Translations under genes and position numbers: made by a program
Assembly (NCBI GenBank): GCA_023091665.1
Contig: JALJCQ010000009.1
Coordinates: forward strand, 2,542,001-2,606,000
Length of the DNA stretch: 64,000 nt
Reading direction: 5' to 3'
Source: Pythium myriotylum
Taxonomy: Eukaryota > Oomycota > Peronosporomycetes > Pythiales > Pythiaceae
Notes under the pieces: generated by a model
Databases searched by the model: none
The model's input: only the letters and a program-made list of their open reading frames with translations
What the model was told of the DNA's origin: nothing
Part shown: positions 27,284-38,049 of the stretch, piece after piece
How positions within the stretch are numbered: position 1 is the first letter of the stretch
Layout of the letters: the number at the start of each line of letters is the position of its first letter

Positions 27284-28528
27284 AACATAACCAATTACAA
27301 GTCCAAAAAACATACTCCAACATATGCGCATCACACACACACACACGCACGCACACGCACGCACGCACACACGCACACACCACATGCATCAATCCCGCAT
27401 GCCCCACCAAACAACAATGGCAGACAGATACAGACAGACAGTCATGCTGACAGACAAGTAGACAGACAAGTAGACAAGTAGACAGACAGACAGAAATCAT
27501 TCACCAACCAAAACCAATCCAACCCCTCAAGTTCTCATTACCCCAACCGACCACCCAACCCTCAATGTGACCTGGTCCAGGAACCCCCTCCCACTCTCAC
27601 CGTGTCTCGTGGCTTCTTGGATCCACCATGTCGCCGTAGGCGACACTCGCAGTCCGTTTTGGCGGCTACAACGCCCTCCTCCACTTTGCGCATGCCCGAA
27701 CAAGCGCCAGTTTGCCCTGCACTCCATTCTTCGTCGCCGCGTGGCTGGTGGCCTTGGGGATCACAACACAAAACACGAAGCACAACACTCCAGAAGCCAT
27801 GCCTACTCGACGACTCACGCACACCGAGCAACCCTAGAGCAAGGCGAACCGCGTGCGGGTGGAGACGTCCGGTCCGCATCGATAAGAAATTTGGAAGGTG
27901 GCGCTCGAGACACCGGGAGCGCCAGGAACGCCACAAACGCGTGGACTCGTCAGTCTACTTACGGCATTCCCACACGTCGTCACGCACGTCGTTACGGCCC
28001 ATGGCTACACACCCTTCACGCCTGGACGAGTAGGCGTTGTCGCGCTGCATGGAGGACTTTTGACGCATACAGAGAGACCTCGTCTCCCTCGTAATCGTGC
28101 TCACAATTGTGATCGTGACCATGGCCATGATCGTGGTTGGGGTCGTGGCCGTGGTCGTGGTTGTGGTTGTGGTCGGAGCTACAGCTGGACCTGGACCTGG
28201 GCCCATGGCGCTTGGTGAGTGAGTGAGTGTGTGGGCGATAGAGCGAAGCCCCGATCCGAGGACGACAGATCTGCTGCTAGTTGCGGGATGGGGGGGGGGG
28301 GGGGGGGCATGAGAGGGAGCAAGGGAGCAAGGGAGCGAGGGAGCGAGGGAGCGAGGAAGCGAGGGGGTGGGCGCAGGAAAGCAGGATAAAGCGAGCGTGG
28401 GGTAGGTAGTGAGTATGTTTGTTTATTTTGTATGGAAAGTGTGGCGTGTGTTGTTTATGCCGTGCTTGTTTTGTGCAGTGTGAATATGGATTCTTGTGTG
28501 TCGCGTTGGGGGGTAAAAGTAAAGAGAA

Positions 28529-28600
28529 GGGCCCTGCCGGAGATCGAATCCGGGACCTCTCGAACCCAAATCGAGAATCATACCACTAGACCACAGGGCC
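28529..28600 (-). tRNA. tRNA-Pro (TGG), copy 22
   Basis: In the 1317-bp unit 27446-28762 (18 G, short satellite, altered GAGCGAGG stretch shared with the last unit). tRNA matches copy 1. Confidence 0.96.
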
Positions 28601-29617
28601 AACATAACCAATTACAAGTCCAAAAAACATACTCCAACATATGCGCATCACACACACACACACGCACGCACACGCACGCACGCACACACGCACACACCAC
28701 ATGCATCAATCCCGCATGCCCCACCAAACAACAATGGCAGACAGATACAGACAGACAGTCATGCTGACAGACAAGTAGACAGACAAGTAGACAGACAAGT
28801 AGACAAGTAGACAGACAGACAGAAATCATTCACCAACCAAAACCAATCCAACCCCTCAAGTTCTCATTACCCCAACCGACCACCCAACCCTCAATGTGAC
28901 CTGGTCCAGGAACCCCCTCCCACTCTCACCGTGTCTCGTGGCTTCTTGGATCCACCATGTCGCCGTAGGCGACACTCGCAGTCCGTTTTGGCGGCTACAA
29001 CGCCCTCCTCCACTTTGCGCATGCCCGAACAAGCGCCAGTTTGCCCTGCACTCCATTCTTCGTCGCCGCGTGGCTGGTGGCCTTGGGGATCACAACACAA
29101 AACACGAAGCACAACACTCCAGAAGCCATGCCTACTCGACGACTCACGCACACCGAGCAACCCTAGAGCAAGGCGAACCGCGTGCGGGTGGAGACGTCCG
29201 GTCCGCATCGATAAGAAATTTGGAAGGTGGCGCTCGAGACACCGGGAGCGCCAGGAACGCCACAAACGCGTGGACTCGTCAGTCTACTTACGGCATTCCC
29301 ACACGTCGTCACGCACGTCGTTACGGCCCATGGCTACACACCCTTCACGCCTGGACGAGTAGGCGTTGTCGCGCTGCATGGAGGACTTTTGACGCATACA
29401 GAGAGACCTCGTCTCCCTCGTAATCGTGCTCACAATTGTGATCGTGACCATGGCCATGATCGTGGTTGGGGTCGTGGCCGTGGTCGTGGTTGTGGTTGTG
29501 GTCGGAGCTACAGCTGGACCTGGACCTGGGCCCATGGCGCTTGGTGAGTGAGTGAGTGTGTGGGCGATAGAGCGAAGCCCCGACCCGAGGACGACAGATC
29601 TGCTGCTAGTTGCGGGA

Positions 29618-29649
<32 letters not shown>

Positions 29650-29860
29650 TGAGAGGGAGCAAGGGGGCAAGGGAGCGAGGAAGCGAGGAAGCGAGGGGGT
29701 GGGCGCAGGAAAGCAGGATAAAGCGAGCGTGGGGTAGGTAGTGAGTATGTTTGTTTATTTTGTATGGAAAGTGTGGCGTGTGTTGTTTATGCCGTGCTTG
29801 TTTTGTGCAGTGTGAATATGGATTCTTGTGTGTCGCGTTGGGGGGTAAAAGTAAAGAGAA

Positions 29861-29932
29861 GGGCCCTGCCGGAGATCGAATCCGGGACCTCTCGAACCCA
29901 AATCGAGAATCATACCACTAGACCACAGGGCC
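29861..29932 (-). tRNA. tRNA-Pro (TGG), copy 23
   Basis: In the 1332-bp unit 28763-30094, the longest unit (29 G). tRNA matches copy 1. Confidence 0.96.
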
Positions 29933-31177
29933 AACATAACCAATTACAAGTCCAAAAAACATACTCCAACATATGCGCATCACACACACACACACGCACG
30001 CACACGCACGCACGCACACACGCACACACCACATGCATCAATCCCGCATGCCCCACCAAACAACAATGGCAGACAGATACAGACAGACAGTCATGCTGAC
30101 AGACAAGTAGACAGACAAGTAGACAAGTAGACAGACAGACAGAAATCATTCACCAACCAAAACCAATCCAACCCCTCAAGTTCTCATTACCCCAACCGAC
30201 CACCCAACCCTCAATGTGACCTGGTCCAGGAACCCCCTCCCACTCTCACCGTGTCTCGTGGCTTCTTGGATCCACCATGTCGCCGTAGGCGACACTCGCA
30301 GTCCGTTTTGGCGGCTACAACGCCCTCCTCCACTTTGCGCATGCCCGAACAAGCGCCAGTTTGCCCTGCACTCCATTCTTCGTCGCCGCGTGGCTGGTGG
30401 CCTTGGGGATCACAACACAAAACACGAAGCACAACACTCCAGAAGCCATGCCTACTCGACGACTCACGCACACCGAGCAACCCTAGAGCAAGGCGAACCG
30501 CGTGCGGGTGGAGACGTCCGGTCCGCATCGATAAGAAATTTGGAAGGTGGCGCTCGAGACACCGGGAGCGCCAGGAACGCCACAAACGCGTGGACTCGTC
30601 AGTCTACTTACGGCATTCCCACACGTCGTCACGCACGTCGTTACGGCCCATGGCTACACACCCTTCACGCCTGGACGAGTAGGCGTTGTCGCGCTGCATG
30701 GAGGACTTTTGACGCATACAGAGAGACCTCGTCTCCCTCGTAATCGTGCTCACAATTGTGATCGTGACCATGGCCATGATCGTGGTTGGGGTCGTGGCCG
30801 TGGTCGTGGTTGTGGTTGTGGTCGGAGCTACAGCTGGACCTGGACCTGGGCCCATGGCGCTTGGTGAGTGAGTGAGTGTGTGGGCGATAGAGCGAAGCCC
30901 CGACCCGAGGACGACAGATCTGCTGCTAGTTGCGGGATGGGGGGGGGGGGGGGGGTGGGGGGGGCATGAGAGGGAGCAAGGGGGCAAGGGAGCGAGGAAG
31001 CGAGGAAGCGAGGGGGTGGGCGCAGGAAAGCAGGATAAAGCGAGCGTGGGGTAGGTAGTGAGTATGTTTGTTTATTTTGTATGGAAAGTGTGGCGTGTGT
31101 TGTTTATGCCGTGCTTGTTTTGTGCAGTGTGAATATGGATTCTTGTGTGTCGCGTTGGGGGGTAAAAGTAAAGAGAA

Positions 31178-31249
31178 GGGCCCTGCCGGAGATCGAATCC
31201 GGGACCTCTCGAACCCAAATCGAGAATCATACCACTAGACCACAGGGCC
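31178..31249 (-). tRNA. tRNA-Pro (TGG), copy 24
   Basis: In the 1317-bp unit 30095-31411 (short satellite; G-run interrupted by one T). tRNA matches copy 1. Confidence 0.96.
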
Positions 31250-32508
31250 AACATAACCAATTACAAGTCCAAAAAACATACTCCAACATATGCGCATCAC
31301 ACACACACACACGCACGCACACGCACGCACGCACACACGCACACACCACATGCATCAATCCCGCATGCCCCACCAAACAACAATGGCAGACAGATACAGA
31401 CAGACAGTCATGCTGACAGACAAGTAGACAGACAAGTAGACAGACAAGTAGACAAGTAGACAGACAGACAGAAATCATTCACCAACCAAAACCAATCCAA
31501 CCCCTCAAGTTCTCATTACCCCAACCGACCACCCAACCCTCAATGTGACCTGGTCCAGGAACCCCCTCCCACTCTCACCGTGTCTCGTGGCTTCTTGGAT
31601 CCACCATGTCGCCGTAGGCGACACTCGCAGTCCATTTTGGCGGCTACAACGCCCTCCTCCACTTTGCGCATGCCCGAACAAGCGCCAGTTTGCCCTGCAC
31701 TCCATTCTTCGTCGCCGCGTGGCTGGTGGCCTTGGGGATCACAACACAAAACACGAAGCACAACACTCCAGAAGCCATGCCTACTCGACGACTCACGCAC
31801 ACCGAGCAACCCTAGAGCAAGGCGAACCGCGTGCGGGTGGAGACGTCCGGTCCGCATCGATAAGAAATTTGGAAGGTGGCGCTCGAGACACCGGGAGCGC
31901 CAGGAACGCCACAAACGCGTGGACTCGTCAGTCTACTTACGGCATTCCCACACGTCGTCACGCACGTCGTTACGGCCCATGGCTACACACCCTTCACGCC
32001 TGGACGAGTAGGCGTTGTCGCGCTGCATGGAGGACTTTTGACGCATACAGAGAGACCTCGTCTCCCTCGTAATCGTGCTCACAATTGTGATCGTGACCAT
32101 GGCCATGATCGTGGTTGGGGTCGTGGCCGTGGTCGTGGTTGTGGTTGTGGTCGGAGCTACAGCTGGACCTGGACCTGGGCCCATGGCGCTTGGTGAGTGA
32201 GTGAGTGTGTGGGCGATAGAGCGAAGCCCCGACCCGAGGACGACAGATCTGCTGCTAGTTGCGGGATGGGGGGGGGGGGGGGGGGGGGGGGGGGGCATGA
32301 GAGGGAGCAAGGGGGCAAGGGAGCGAGGAAGCGAGGAAGCGAGGGGGTGGGCGCAGGAAAGCAGGATAAAGCGAGCGTGGGGTAGGTAGTGAGTATGTTT
32401 GTTTATTTTGTATGGAAAGTGTGGCGTGTGTTGTTTATGCCGTGCTTGTTTTGTGCAGTGTGAATATGGATTCTTGTGTGTCGCGTTGGGGGGTAAAAGT
32501 AAAGAGAA

Positions 32509-32580
32509 GGGCCCTGCCGGAGATCGAATCCGGGACCTCTCGAACCCAAATCGAGAATCATACCACTAGACCACAGGGCC
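32509..32580 (-). tRNA. tRNA-Pro (TGG), copy 25
   Basis: In the 1331-bp unit 31412-32742 (28 G). tRNA matches copy 1. Confidence 0.96.
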
Positions 32581-33838
32581 AACATAACCAATTACAAGTC
32601 CAAAAAACATACTCCAACATATGCGCATCACACACACACACACGCACGCACACGCACGCACGCACACACGCACACACCACATGCATCAATCCCGCATGCC
32701 CCACCAAACAACAATGGCAGACAGATACAGACAGACAGTCATGCTGACAGACAAGTAGACAGACAAGTAGACAGACAAGTAGACAAGTAGACAGACAGAC
32801 AGAAATCATTCACCAACCAAAACCAATCCAACCCCTCAAGTTCTCATTACCCCAACCGACCACCCAACCCTCAATGTGACCTGGTCCAGGAACCCCCTCC
32901 CACTCTCACCGTGTCTCGTGGCTTCTTGGATCCACCATGTCGCCGTAGGCGACACTCGCAGTCCATTTTGGCGGCTACAACGCCCTCCTCCACTTTGCGC
33001 ATGCCCGAACAAGCGCCAGTTTGCCCTGCACTCCATTCTTCGTCGCCGCGTGGCTGGTGGCCTTGGGGATCACAACACAAAACACGAAGCACAACACTCC
33101 AGAAGCCATGCCTACTCGACGACTCACGCACACCGAGCAACCCTAGAGCAAGGCGAACCGCGTGCGGGTGGAGACGTCCGGTCCGCATCGATAAGAAATT
33201 TGGAAGGTGGCGCTCGAGACACCGGGAGCGCCAGGAACGCCACAAACGCGTGGACTCGTCAGTCTACTTACGGCATTCCCACACGTCGTCACGCACGTCG
33301 TTACGGCCCATGGCTACACACCCTTCACGCCTGGACGAGTAGGCGTTGTCGCGCTGCATGGAGGACTTTTGACGCATACAGAGAGACCTCGTCTCCCTCG
33401 TAATCGTGCTCACAATTGTGATCGTGACCATGGCCATGATCGTGGTTGGGGTCGTGGCCGTGGTCGTGGTTGTGGTTGTGGTCGGAGCTACAGCTGGACC
33501 TGGACCTGGGCCCATGGCGCTTGGTGAGTGAGTGAGTGTGTGGGCGATAGAGCGAAGCCCCGACCCGAGGACGACAGATCTGCTGCTAGTTGCGGGATGG
33601 GGGGGGGGGGGGGGGGGGGGGGGGGCATGAGAGGGAGCAAGGGGGCAAGGGAGCGAGGAAGCGAGGAAGCGAGGGGGTGGGCGCAGGAAAGCAGGATAAA
33701 GCGAGCGTGGGGTAGGTAGTGAGTATGTTTGTTTATTTTGTATGGAAAGTGTGGCGTGTGTTGTTTATGCCGTGCTTGTTTTGTGCAGTGTGAATATGGA
33801 TTCTTGTGTGTCGCGTTGGGGGGTAAAAGTAAAGAGAA

Positions 33839-33910
33839 GGGCCCTGCCGGAGATCGAATCCGGGACCTCTCGAACCCAAATCGAGAATCATACCACTAGA
33901 CCACAGGGCC
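33839..33910 (-). tRNA. tRNA-Pro (TGG), copy 26
   Basis: In the 1330-bp unit 32743-34072 (27 G). tRNA matches copy 1. Confidence 0.96.
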
Positions 33911-35166
33911 AACATAACCAATTACAAGTCCAAAAAACATACTCCAACATATGCGCATCACACACACACACACGCACGCACACGCACGCACGCACACACG
34001 CACACACCACATGCATCAATCCCGCATGCCCCACCAAACAACAATGGCAGACAGATACAGACAGACAGTCATGCTGACAGACAAGTAGACAGACAAGTAG
34101 ACAGACAAGTAGACAAGTAGACAGACAGACAGAAATCATTCACCAACCAAAACCAATCCAACCCCTCAAGTTCTCATTACCCCAACCGACCACCCAACCC
34201 TCAATGTGACCTGGTCCAGGAACCCCCTCCCACTCTCACCGTGTCTCGTGGCTTCTTGGATCCACCATGTCGCCGTAGGCGACACTCGCAGTCCATTTTG
34301 GCGGCTACAACGCCCTCCTCCACTTTGCGCATGCCCGAACAAGCGCCAGTTTGCCCTGCACTCCATTCTTCGTCGCCGCGTGGCTGGTGGCCTTGGGGAT
34401 CACAACACAAAACACGAAGCACAACACTCCAGAAGCCATGCCTACTCGACGACTCACGCACACCGAGCAACCCTAGAGCAAGGCGAACCGCGTGCGGGTG
34501 GAGACGTCCGGTCCGCATCGATAAGAAATTTGGAAGGTGGCGCTCGAGACACCGGGAGCGCCAGGAACGCCACAAACGCGTGGACTCGTCAGTCTACTTA
34601 CGGCATTCCCACACGTCGTCACGCACGTCGTTACGGCCCATGGCTACACACCCTTCACGCCTGGACGAGTAGGCGTTGTCGCGCTGCATGGAGGACTTTT
34701 GACGCATACAGAGAGACCTCGTCTCCCTCGTAATCGTGCTCACAATTGTGATCGTGACCATGGCCATGATCGTGGTTGGGGTCGTGGCCGTGGTCGTGGT
34801 TGTGGTTGTGGTCGGAGCTACAGCTGGACCTGGACCTGGGCCCATGGCGCTTGGTGAGTGAGTGAGTGTGTGGGCGATAGAGCGAAGCCCCGATCCGAGG
34901 ACGACAGATCTGCTGCTAGTTGCGGGATGGGGGGGGGGGGGGGGGCATGAGAGGGAGCAAGGGAGCAAGGGAGCGAGGGAGCGAGGGAGCGAGGAAGCGA
35001 GGGGGTGGGCGCAGGAAAGCAGGATAAAGCGAGCGTGGGGTAGGTAGTGAGTATGTTTGTTTATTTTGTATGGAAAGTGTGGCGTGTGTTGTTTATGCCG
35101 TGCTTGTTTTGTGCAGTGTGAATATGGATTCTTGTGTGTCGCGTTGGGGGGTAAAAGTAAAGAGAA

Positions 35167-35238
35167 GGGCCCTGCCGGAGATCGAATCCGGGACCTCTCG
35201 AACCCAAATCGAGAATCATACCATTAGACCACAGGGCC
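35167..35238 (-). tRNA. tRNA-Pro (TGG), copy 27, variant at nucleotide 15, at the array edge
   Basis: The last and truncated unit (34073-35238) ends one base past this gene's 5' end. It is the only copy with a change inside the tRNA: plus-strand C to T at 35224, which is G to A at tRNA nucleotide 15. Position 15 normally pairs with 48 in the tRNA core (Levitt pair). C48 is unchanged, so G15-C48 becomes A15 and C48. Stems and anticodon are intact. Its 5' flank is retroelement DNA, unlike all other copies, so its expression may differ. Confidence 0.93.
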
Positions 35239-35331
35239 ACTTCTCGTTTTGCCTCGTCGAGCACAAGTCCATCCAAGCAGACAGCCGAAGTAACCAGCCA
35301 ACCAGCCTCCTAGCCTTCCCGTCGAACGAAG

Positions 35332-38049
35332 ATGAAGCCAGCGAATCAGATCGAGTCGGCTTGCCCGTCCCCCTCGGACCTCGACTTTGTGGGTGAGAAC
35401 CCTCCCGCGCAGCTGCTCCGTCCCGTCTCTGCACGAGATTCGGGAAGTCTCACCCATTGTGAGCCACCATCTGGTCCGGATGGTGCCAGCGCGACTGCCG
35501 ACGACCCTGCGACGCCTGCGCCCGTATCTCACGTGACTTCGAAGTCAGTGAATGCGCAAGCCCCAGTCAGCTCCGGCACGACCACCACCTCCGCGGTCGA
35601 CGACGCCGACGCTCCTTCAACCGCCGACGGACCCGCCTCTACCGCCCGCATCGTGGATGTCGGTGCCGGTATGACGGTGCTCGTGACAGGCTCCGCTCCG
35701 GTGGCGTCTGGAGTCGAGATCTCCGTTGCGCTTTCCAGTTCGACCGACTCGCCCGCGAACACTGGGACTACTGCTGTCTCCGGTGGCGACGATGACGACG
35801 ACGACTTGGTGATGGCGGCGACCTCGCTCCAGCTCAGTCTCGCCTCGAGTCCCGACGAATCAACGGTTGAAGCCTCGACTACGACTGATTCAACCCCGGA
35901 TCCGATTCCGGATGCTCAGCAACCGCCCGCCAGCGCGGCAGGTGCGACGCCTTCGCTTGGTGCTCTGCTTCGCCGTCCGATCGAGATCCGCCGCGACAGA
36001 ACTCCCGTCTCGGCGACCAGTCGCGTAGTACTGCCTCGACCGTGCGCTGCGGATATCGAGGCGATCGACGCGCTGTACGAGAACGGTGGCGACTGGGCCT
36101 CGCTCTTCACGTCGGTTGAACAAGCACGCCCGTACGAGCTCCCGCGCGCTCGTTACATGATGACCATCGACACTGGTCGCGCGTTCGAGCGTACCGGCAT
36201 CAACAAGATCATGGCGTCTTTTCTCAAGGATAACGGGAACCCCGTGGTCACCGAGCAGATAAAGCTTCAAGAACTCGGCCAGATCTCCAAGGGTCGTGGC
36301 GGAGAAATCCGCGTCAAGGTCAAGTCGCGCGCTGCGTGTGAACGCCTTGCGCGTCAGGAAGTCAAGATCCTCGGTGGCAAGTACCTGTTCCAAGACTTCG
36401 ACGTCCTCGCCGATCGCTTCTACATCGACATCTCGAGCGTCGACAGCAACTTCGACAACGAGGGTCTTCTGCGCGCGTTCTTCGAGGTCGGGAGCGAACC
36501 GATCTACGACACGTTCCGCGACGTCAACCTCGCGTCCGGAATGACGACAGCAACGTGGCGCGTCTACTTCCGCAGTGCGACGTGCCCACGAGCGCTGTGT
36601 GTACAAGGCTTCACGCGCGACCAAGTCATCTTCGGCAGTCGCTTGTACCCAGCTCTGGCGCGCGACGCCGCGTTCCCGTCCCAGCGACGTGGTTTCGGTC
36701 AGGTGTCGCCACACGCGTTGGACCTGGACAGGGTCAACGTGCCTACTCCGCCAGCAGCAGTGCAACCGACCGAACCGGCTGCTCCGACTTCGTACGCAGA
36801 CGCGGTGAAGAACGGTGTCCCGCAGACGACGCCCAAGTCGCAAGACTCTGCAAGCGCCATCTCGGTCGGTACGCACGCGGGATCGCTGTTGACGCCTCCA
36901 GGTAGTCCGCAGTCAGGTGCCAAGTCTCTGTCGCCGCCACCACCGCCGCTCGGTCTGCCAGCGTCCAACGCAGATCGTCCGGAAAACAGCACCAAGTCGA
37001 CAAAGTCCAAGGGTAAGCGATCGCGCTACGCCGACGACTTTGCAGACATGCTGCAGAAGGCGCGACCGAAGCCCGTGCAAGGAATCGCGACGAGCAACTA
37101 CTTCGAAGTGTTGAACTCCATCGAGTTCGAACTCGACTGCTGCAACGCGGCGCTCAACGAGTCGAGCCTGCCGCGATTCCAGATCGTGCCTCGCAAGGTC
37201 AAGGGCCGCGACACGATCAAGACCAGCAAGGAGTCGAGTCACTTCTTGACCAAACACCACACTCTGGTCATGAAGACGAAAGAACCGACGTCGATCCAAG
37301 AGATCCTGGCCGAACTCGAGATGACCGAGCCTACTGCCGACCTCCAGCTCCAGTCGAACCACATCGCTGCAGCGGATGTTCGTGCGGAATCACTTCGGAA
37401 GACTCTCCGCAACACGGCCAACCCGGACACGATCGGCCATCTTGCCGGTGGGAAGTCTCCGCTCGCGTTCAACTCAGTGCTCCTCGGCGAGATGAGTGAT
37501 CTCAGCGGCAACGTCAAGGAACTCGCACAGCTCCACATGATCAATCGTGTGTTGAGCGCGACCGATCCGAACTCGTGTACAACCTTCGCGCACAAGTGGG
37601 CGGCGCACTACGGTGAGAAGTTGCCGAAAGATCGCAATGACATCTTCAAGACGACGGGACGGTGGTATCGCGATGAGCGAATGTCGGCGCTTTTGCGAGC
37701 TACGTGTGCTCTCTCGTTGTTTGAGTTGATGCTCATGTGCACGGCACCTCAGATCTTCCAGAACGACATGTGGATCCAGCGCCTCACCGGAGCTCCAGTC
37801 GGGTGGATTCCAGCACTCAACGGTCGACTGCTCCATCCAAACGTGCTGTTGGCACTGCTGCGCTCCGACTTGGGCGCACAGATCTTCGCCGTGTGGGAGA
37901 AGATCCAGTGGCAAGGAGAGCTTCTCGACGACCTCGAGTATCTTCGCGCGTGCGGCTTGTACTTCTCCAACGACGAAGCGGTTCTCCAGCTCACGTCTGC
38001 CAACGGCGTCGCGACCCTAGGTGCCGGGCCGCTCTGCCTCGACTGCTAA
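35332..38049 (+). CDS. Retrotransposon ORF1 protein (905 aa)
   Basis: The first long reading frame of the element starts at an ATG 93 bp inside it and is fully open. Residues 1 to about 220 are rich in Ala, Ser, Thr, Asp and Pro and look disordered. A more structured basic part follows, then a Pro-rich linker with SYADAVKNG, a motif common just before or after nucleic-acid-binding parts of LINE ORF1 proteins. The C-terminal third (about 565-905) is again globular-looking. I see no CCHC zinc knuckle. By position it should be the RNA-binding, Gag-like protein of the element; this is inferred from context, not from a recognised domain. It is intact although ORF2 is badly damaged. Its last 29 bases overlap the ORF2 frame. 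Confidence 0.75.
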   Translation: MKPANQIESACPSPSDLDFVGENPPAQLLRPVSARDSGSLTHCEPPSGPDGASATADDPATPAPVSHVTSKSVNAQAPVSSGTTTTSAVDDADAPSTADGPASTARIVDVGAGMTVLVTGSAPVASGVEISVALSSSTDSPANTGTTAVSGGDDDDDDLVMAATSLQLSLASSPDESTVEASTTTDSTPDPIPDAQQPPASAAGATPSLGALLRRPIEIRRDRTPVSATSRVVLPRPCAADIEAIDALYENGGDWASLFTSVEQARPYELPRARYMMTIDTGRAFERTGINKIMASFLKDNGNPVVTEQIKLQELGQISKGRGGEIRVKVKSRAACERLARQEVKILGGKYLFQDFDVLADRFYIDISSVDSNFDNEGLLRAFFEVGSEPIYDTFRDVNLASGMTTATWRVYFRSATCPRALCVQGFTRDQVIFGSRLYPALARDAAFPSQRRGFGQVSPHALDLDRVNVPTPPAAVQPTEPAAPTSYADAVKNGVPQTTPKSQDSASAISVGTHAGSLLTPPGSPQSGAKSLSPPPPPLGLPASNADRPENSTKSTKSKGKRSRYADDFADMLQKARPKPVQGIATSNYFEVLNSIEFELDCCNAALNESSLPRFQIVPRKVKGRDTIKTSKESSHFLTKHHTLVMKTKEPTSIQEILAELEMTEPTADLQLQSNHIAAADVRAESLRKTLRNTANPDTIGHLAGGKSPLAFNSVLLGEMSDLSGNVKELAQLHMINRVLSATDPNSCTTFAHKWAAHYGEKLPKDRNDIFKTTGRWYRDERMSALLRATCALSLFELMLMCTAPQIFQNDMWIQRLTGAPVGWIPALNGRLLHPNVLLALLRSDLGAQIFAVWEKIQWQGELLDDLEYLRACGLYFSNDEAVLQLTSANGVATLGAGPLCLDC

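Larger units (their letters stand above)
24341..34945. repeat. Poly-G tracts in eight right-hand units
   Basis: Pure G runs sit at the same place in the unit, after GTTGCGGGAT. They are 24341-24362 (22), 26974-26998 (25), 28290-28307 (18), 29619-29647 (29), 30939-30964 (17 G, T, 8 G), 32268-32295 (28), 33599-33625 (27) and 34929-34945 (17). The other 19 units have no insertion there. Each run is followed by CATGAGAGGG, compared with GATGAGAGGG in ordinary units. Confidence 0.93.
1..35238. repeat. Tandem array of 27 ~1.3-kb units, each with one tRNA-Pro gene
   Basis: Head-to-tail units start at 1, 1309, 2617, 3925, 5233, 6541, 7849, 9145, 10453, 11761, 13057, 14353, 15649, 16945, 18253, 19561, 20869, 22177, 23485, 24810, 26118, 27446, 28763, 30095, 31412, 32743 and 34073. 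The last is cut off at 35238 just beyond its tRNA gene. Lengths are 1308 bp (most), 1296 bp (starting 7849, 11761, 13057, 14353, 15649; one 12-bp satellite period fewer), and 1317-1332 bp in most units from 23485 on because of a poly-G insertion. In order a unit has a GACA-rich satellite, about 700 bp of unique sequence, a GTGGTC-rich stretch, a purine-rich AGCGAGG stretch, the tRNA gene (minus strand) and a CA/CGCA-rich stretch. Left-hand units look almost identical; right-hand ones carry more substitutions. The array begins exactly at the window edge and probably extends further left. Confidence 0.97.

Noticed and set aside
1..35238. rDNA or 5S array
   Set aside because: The unit size is suggestive, but no 5S, 5.8S, 18S or 28S sequence is visible; the only recognisable RNA gene is tRNA-Pro.
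1..35238. CRISPR array or prokaryotic repeat system
   Set aside because: Units are 1.3 kb with no short repeat/unique spacer pattern, and the flanking genes are eukaryotic with introns.
35890..36876. 328-codon minus-strand frame opposite ORF1
   Set aside because: Shadow of the GC-rich ORF1 codons (Arg/Val/Asp/Ala-rich), no recognisable domain.
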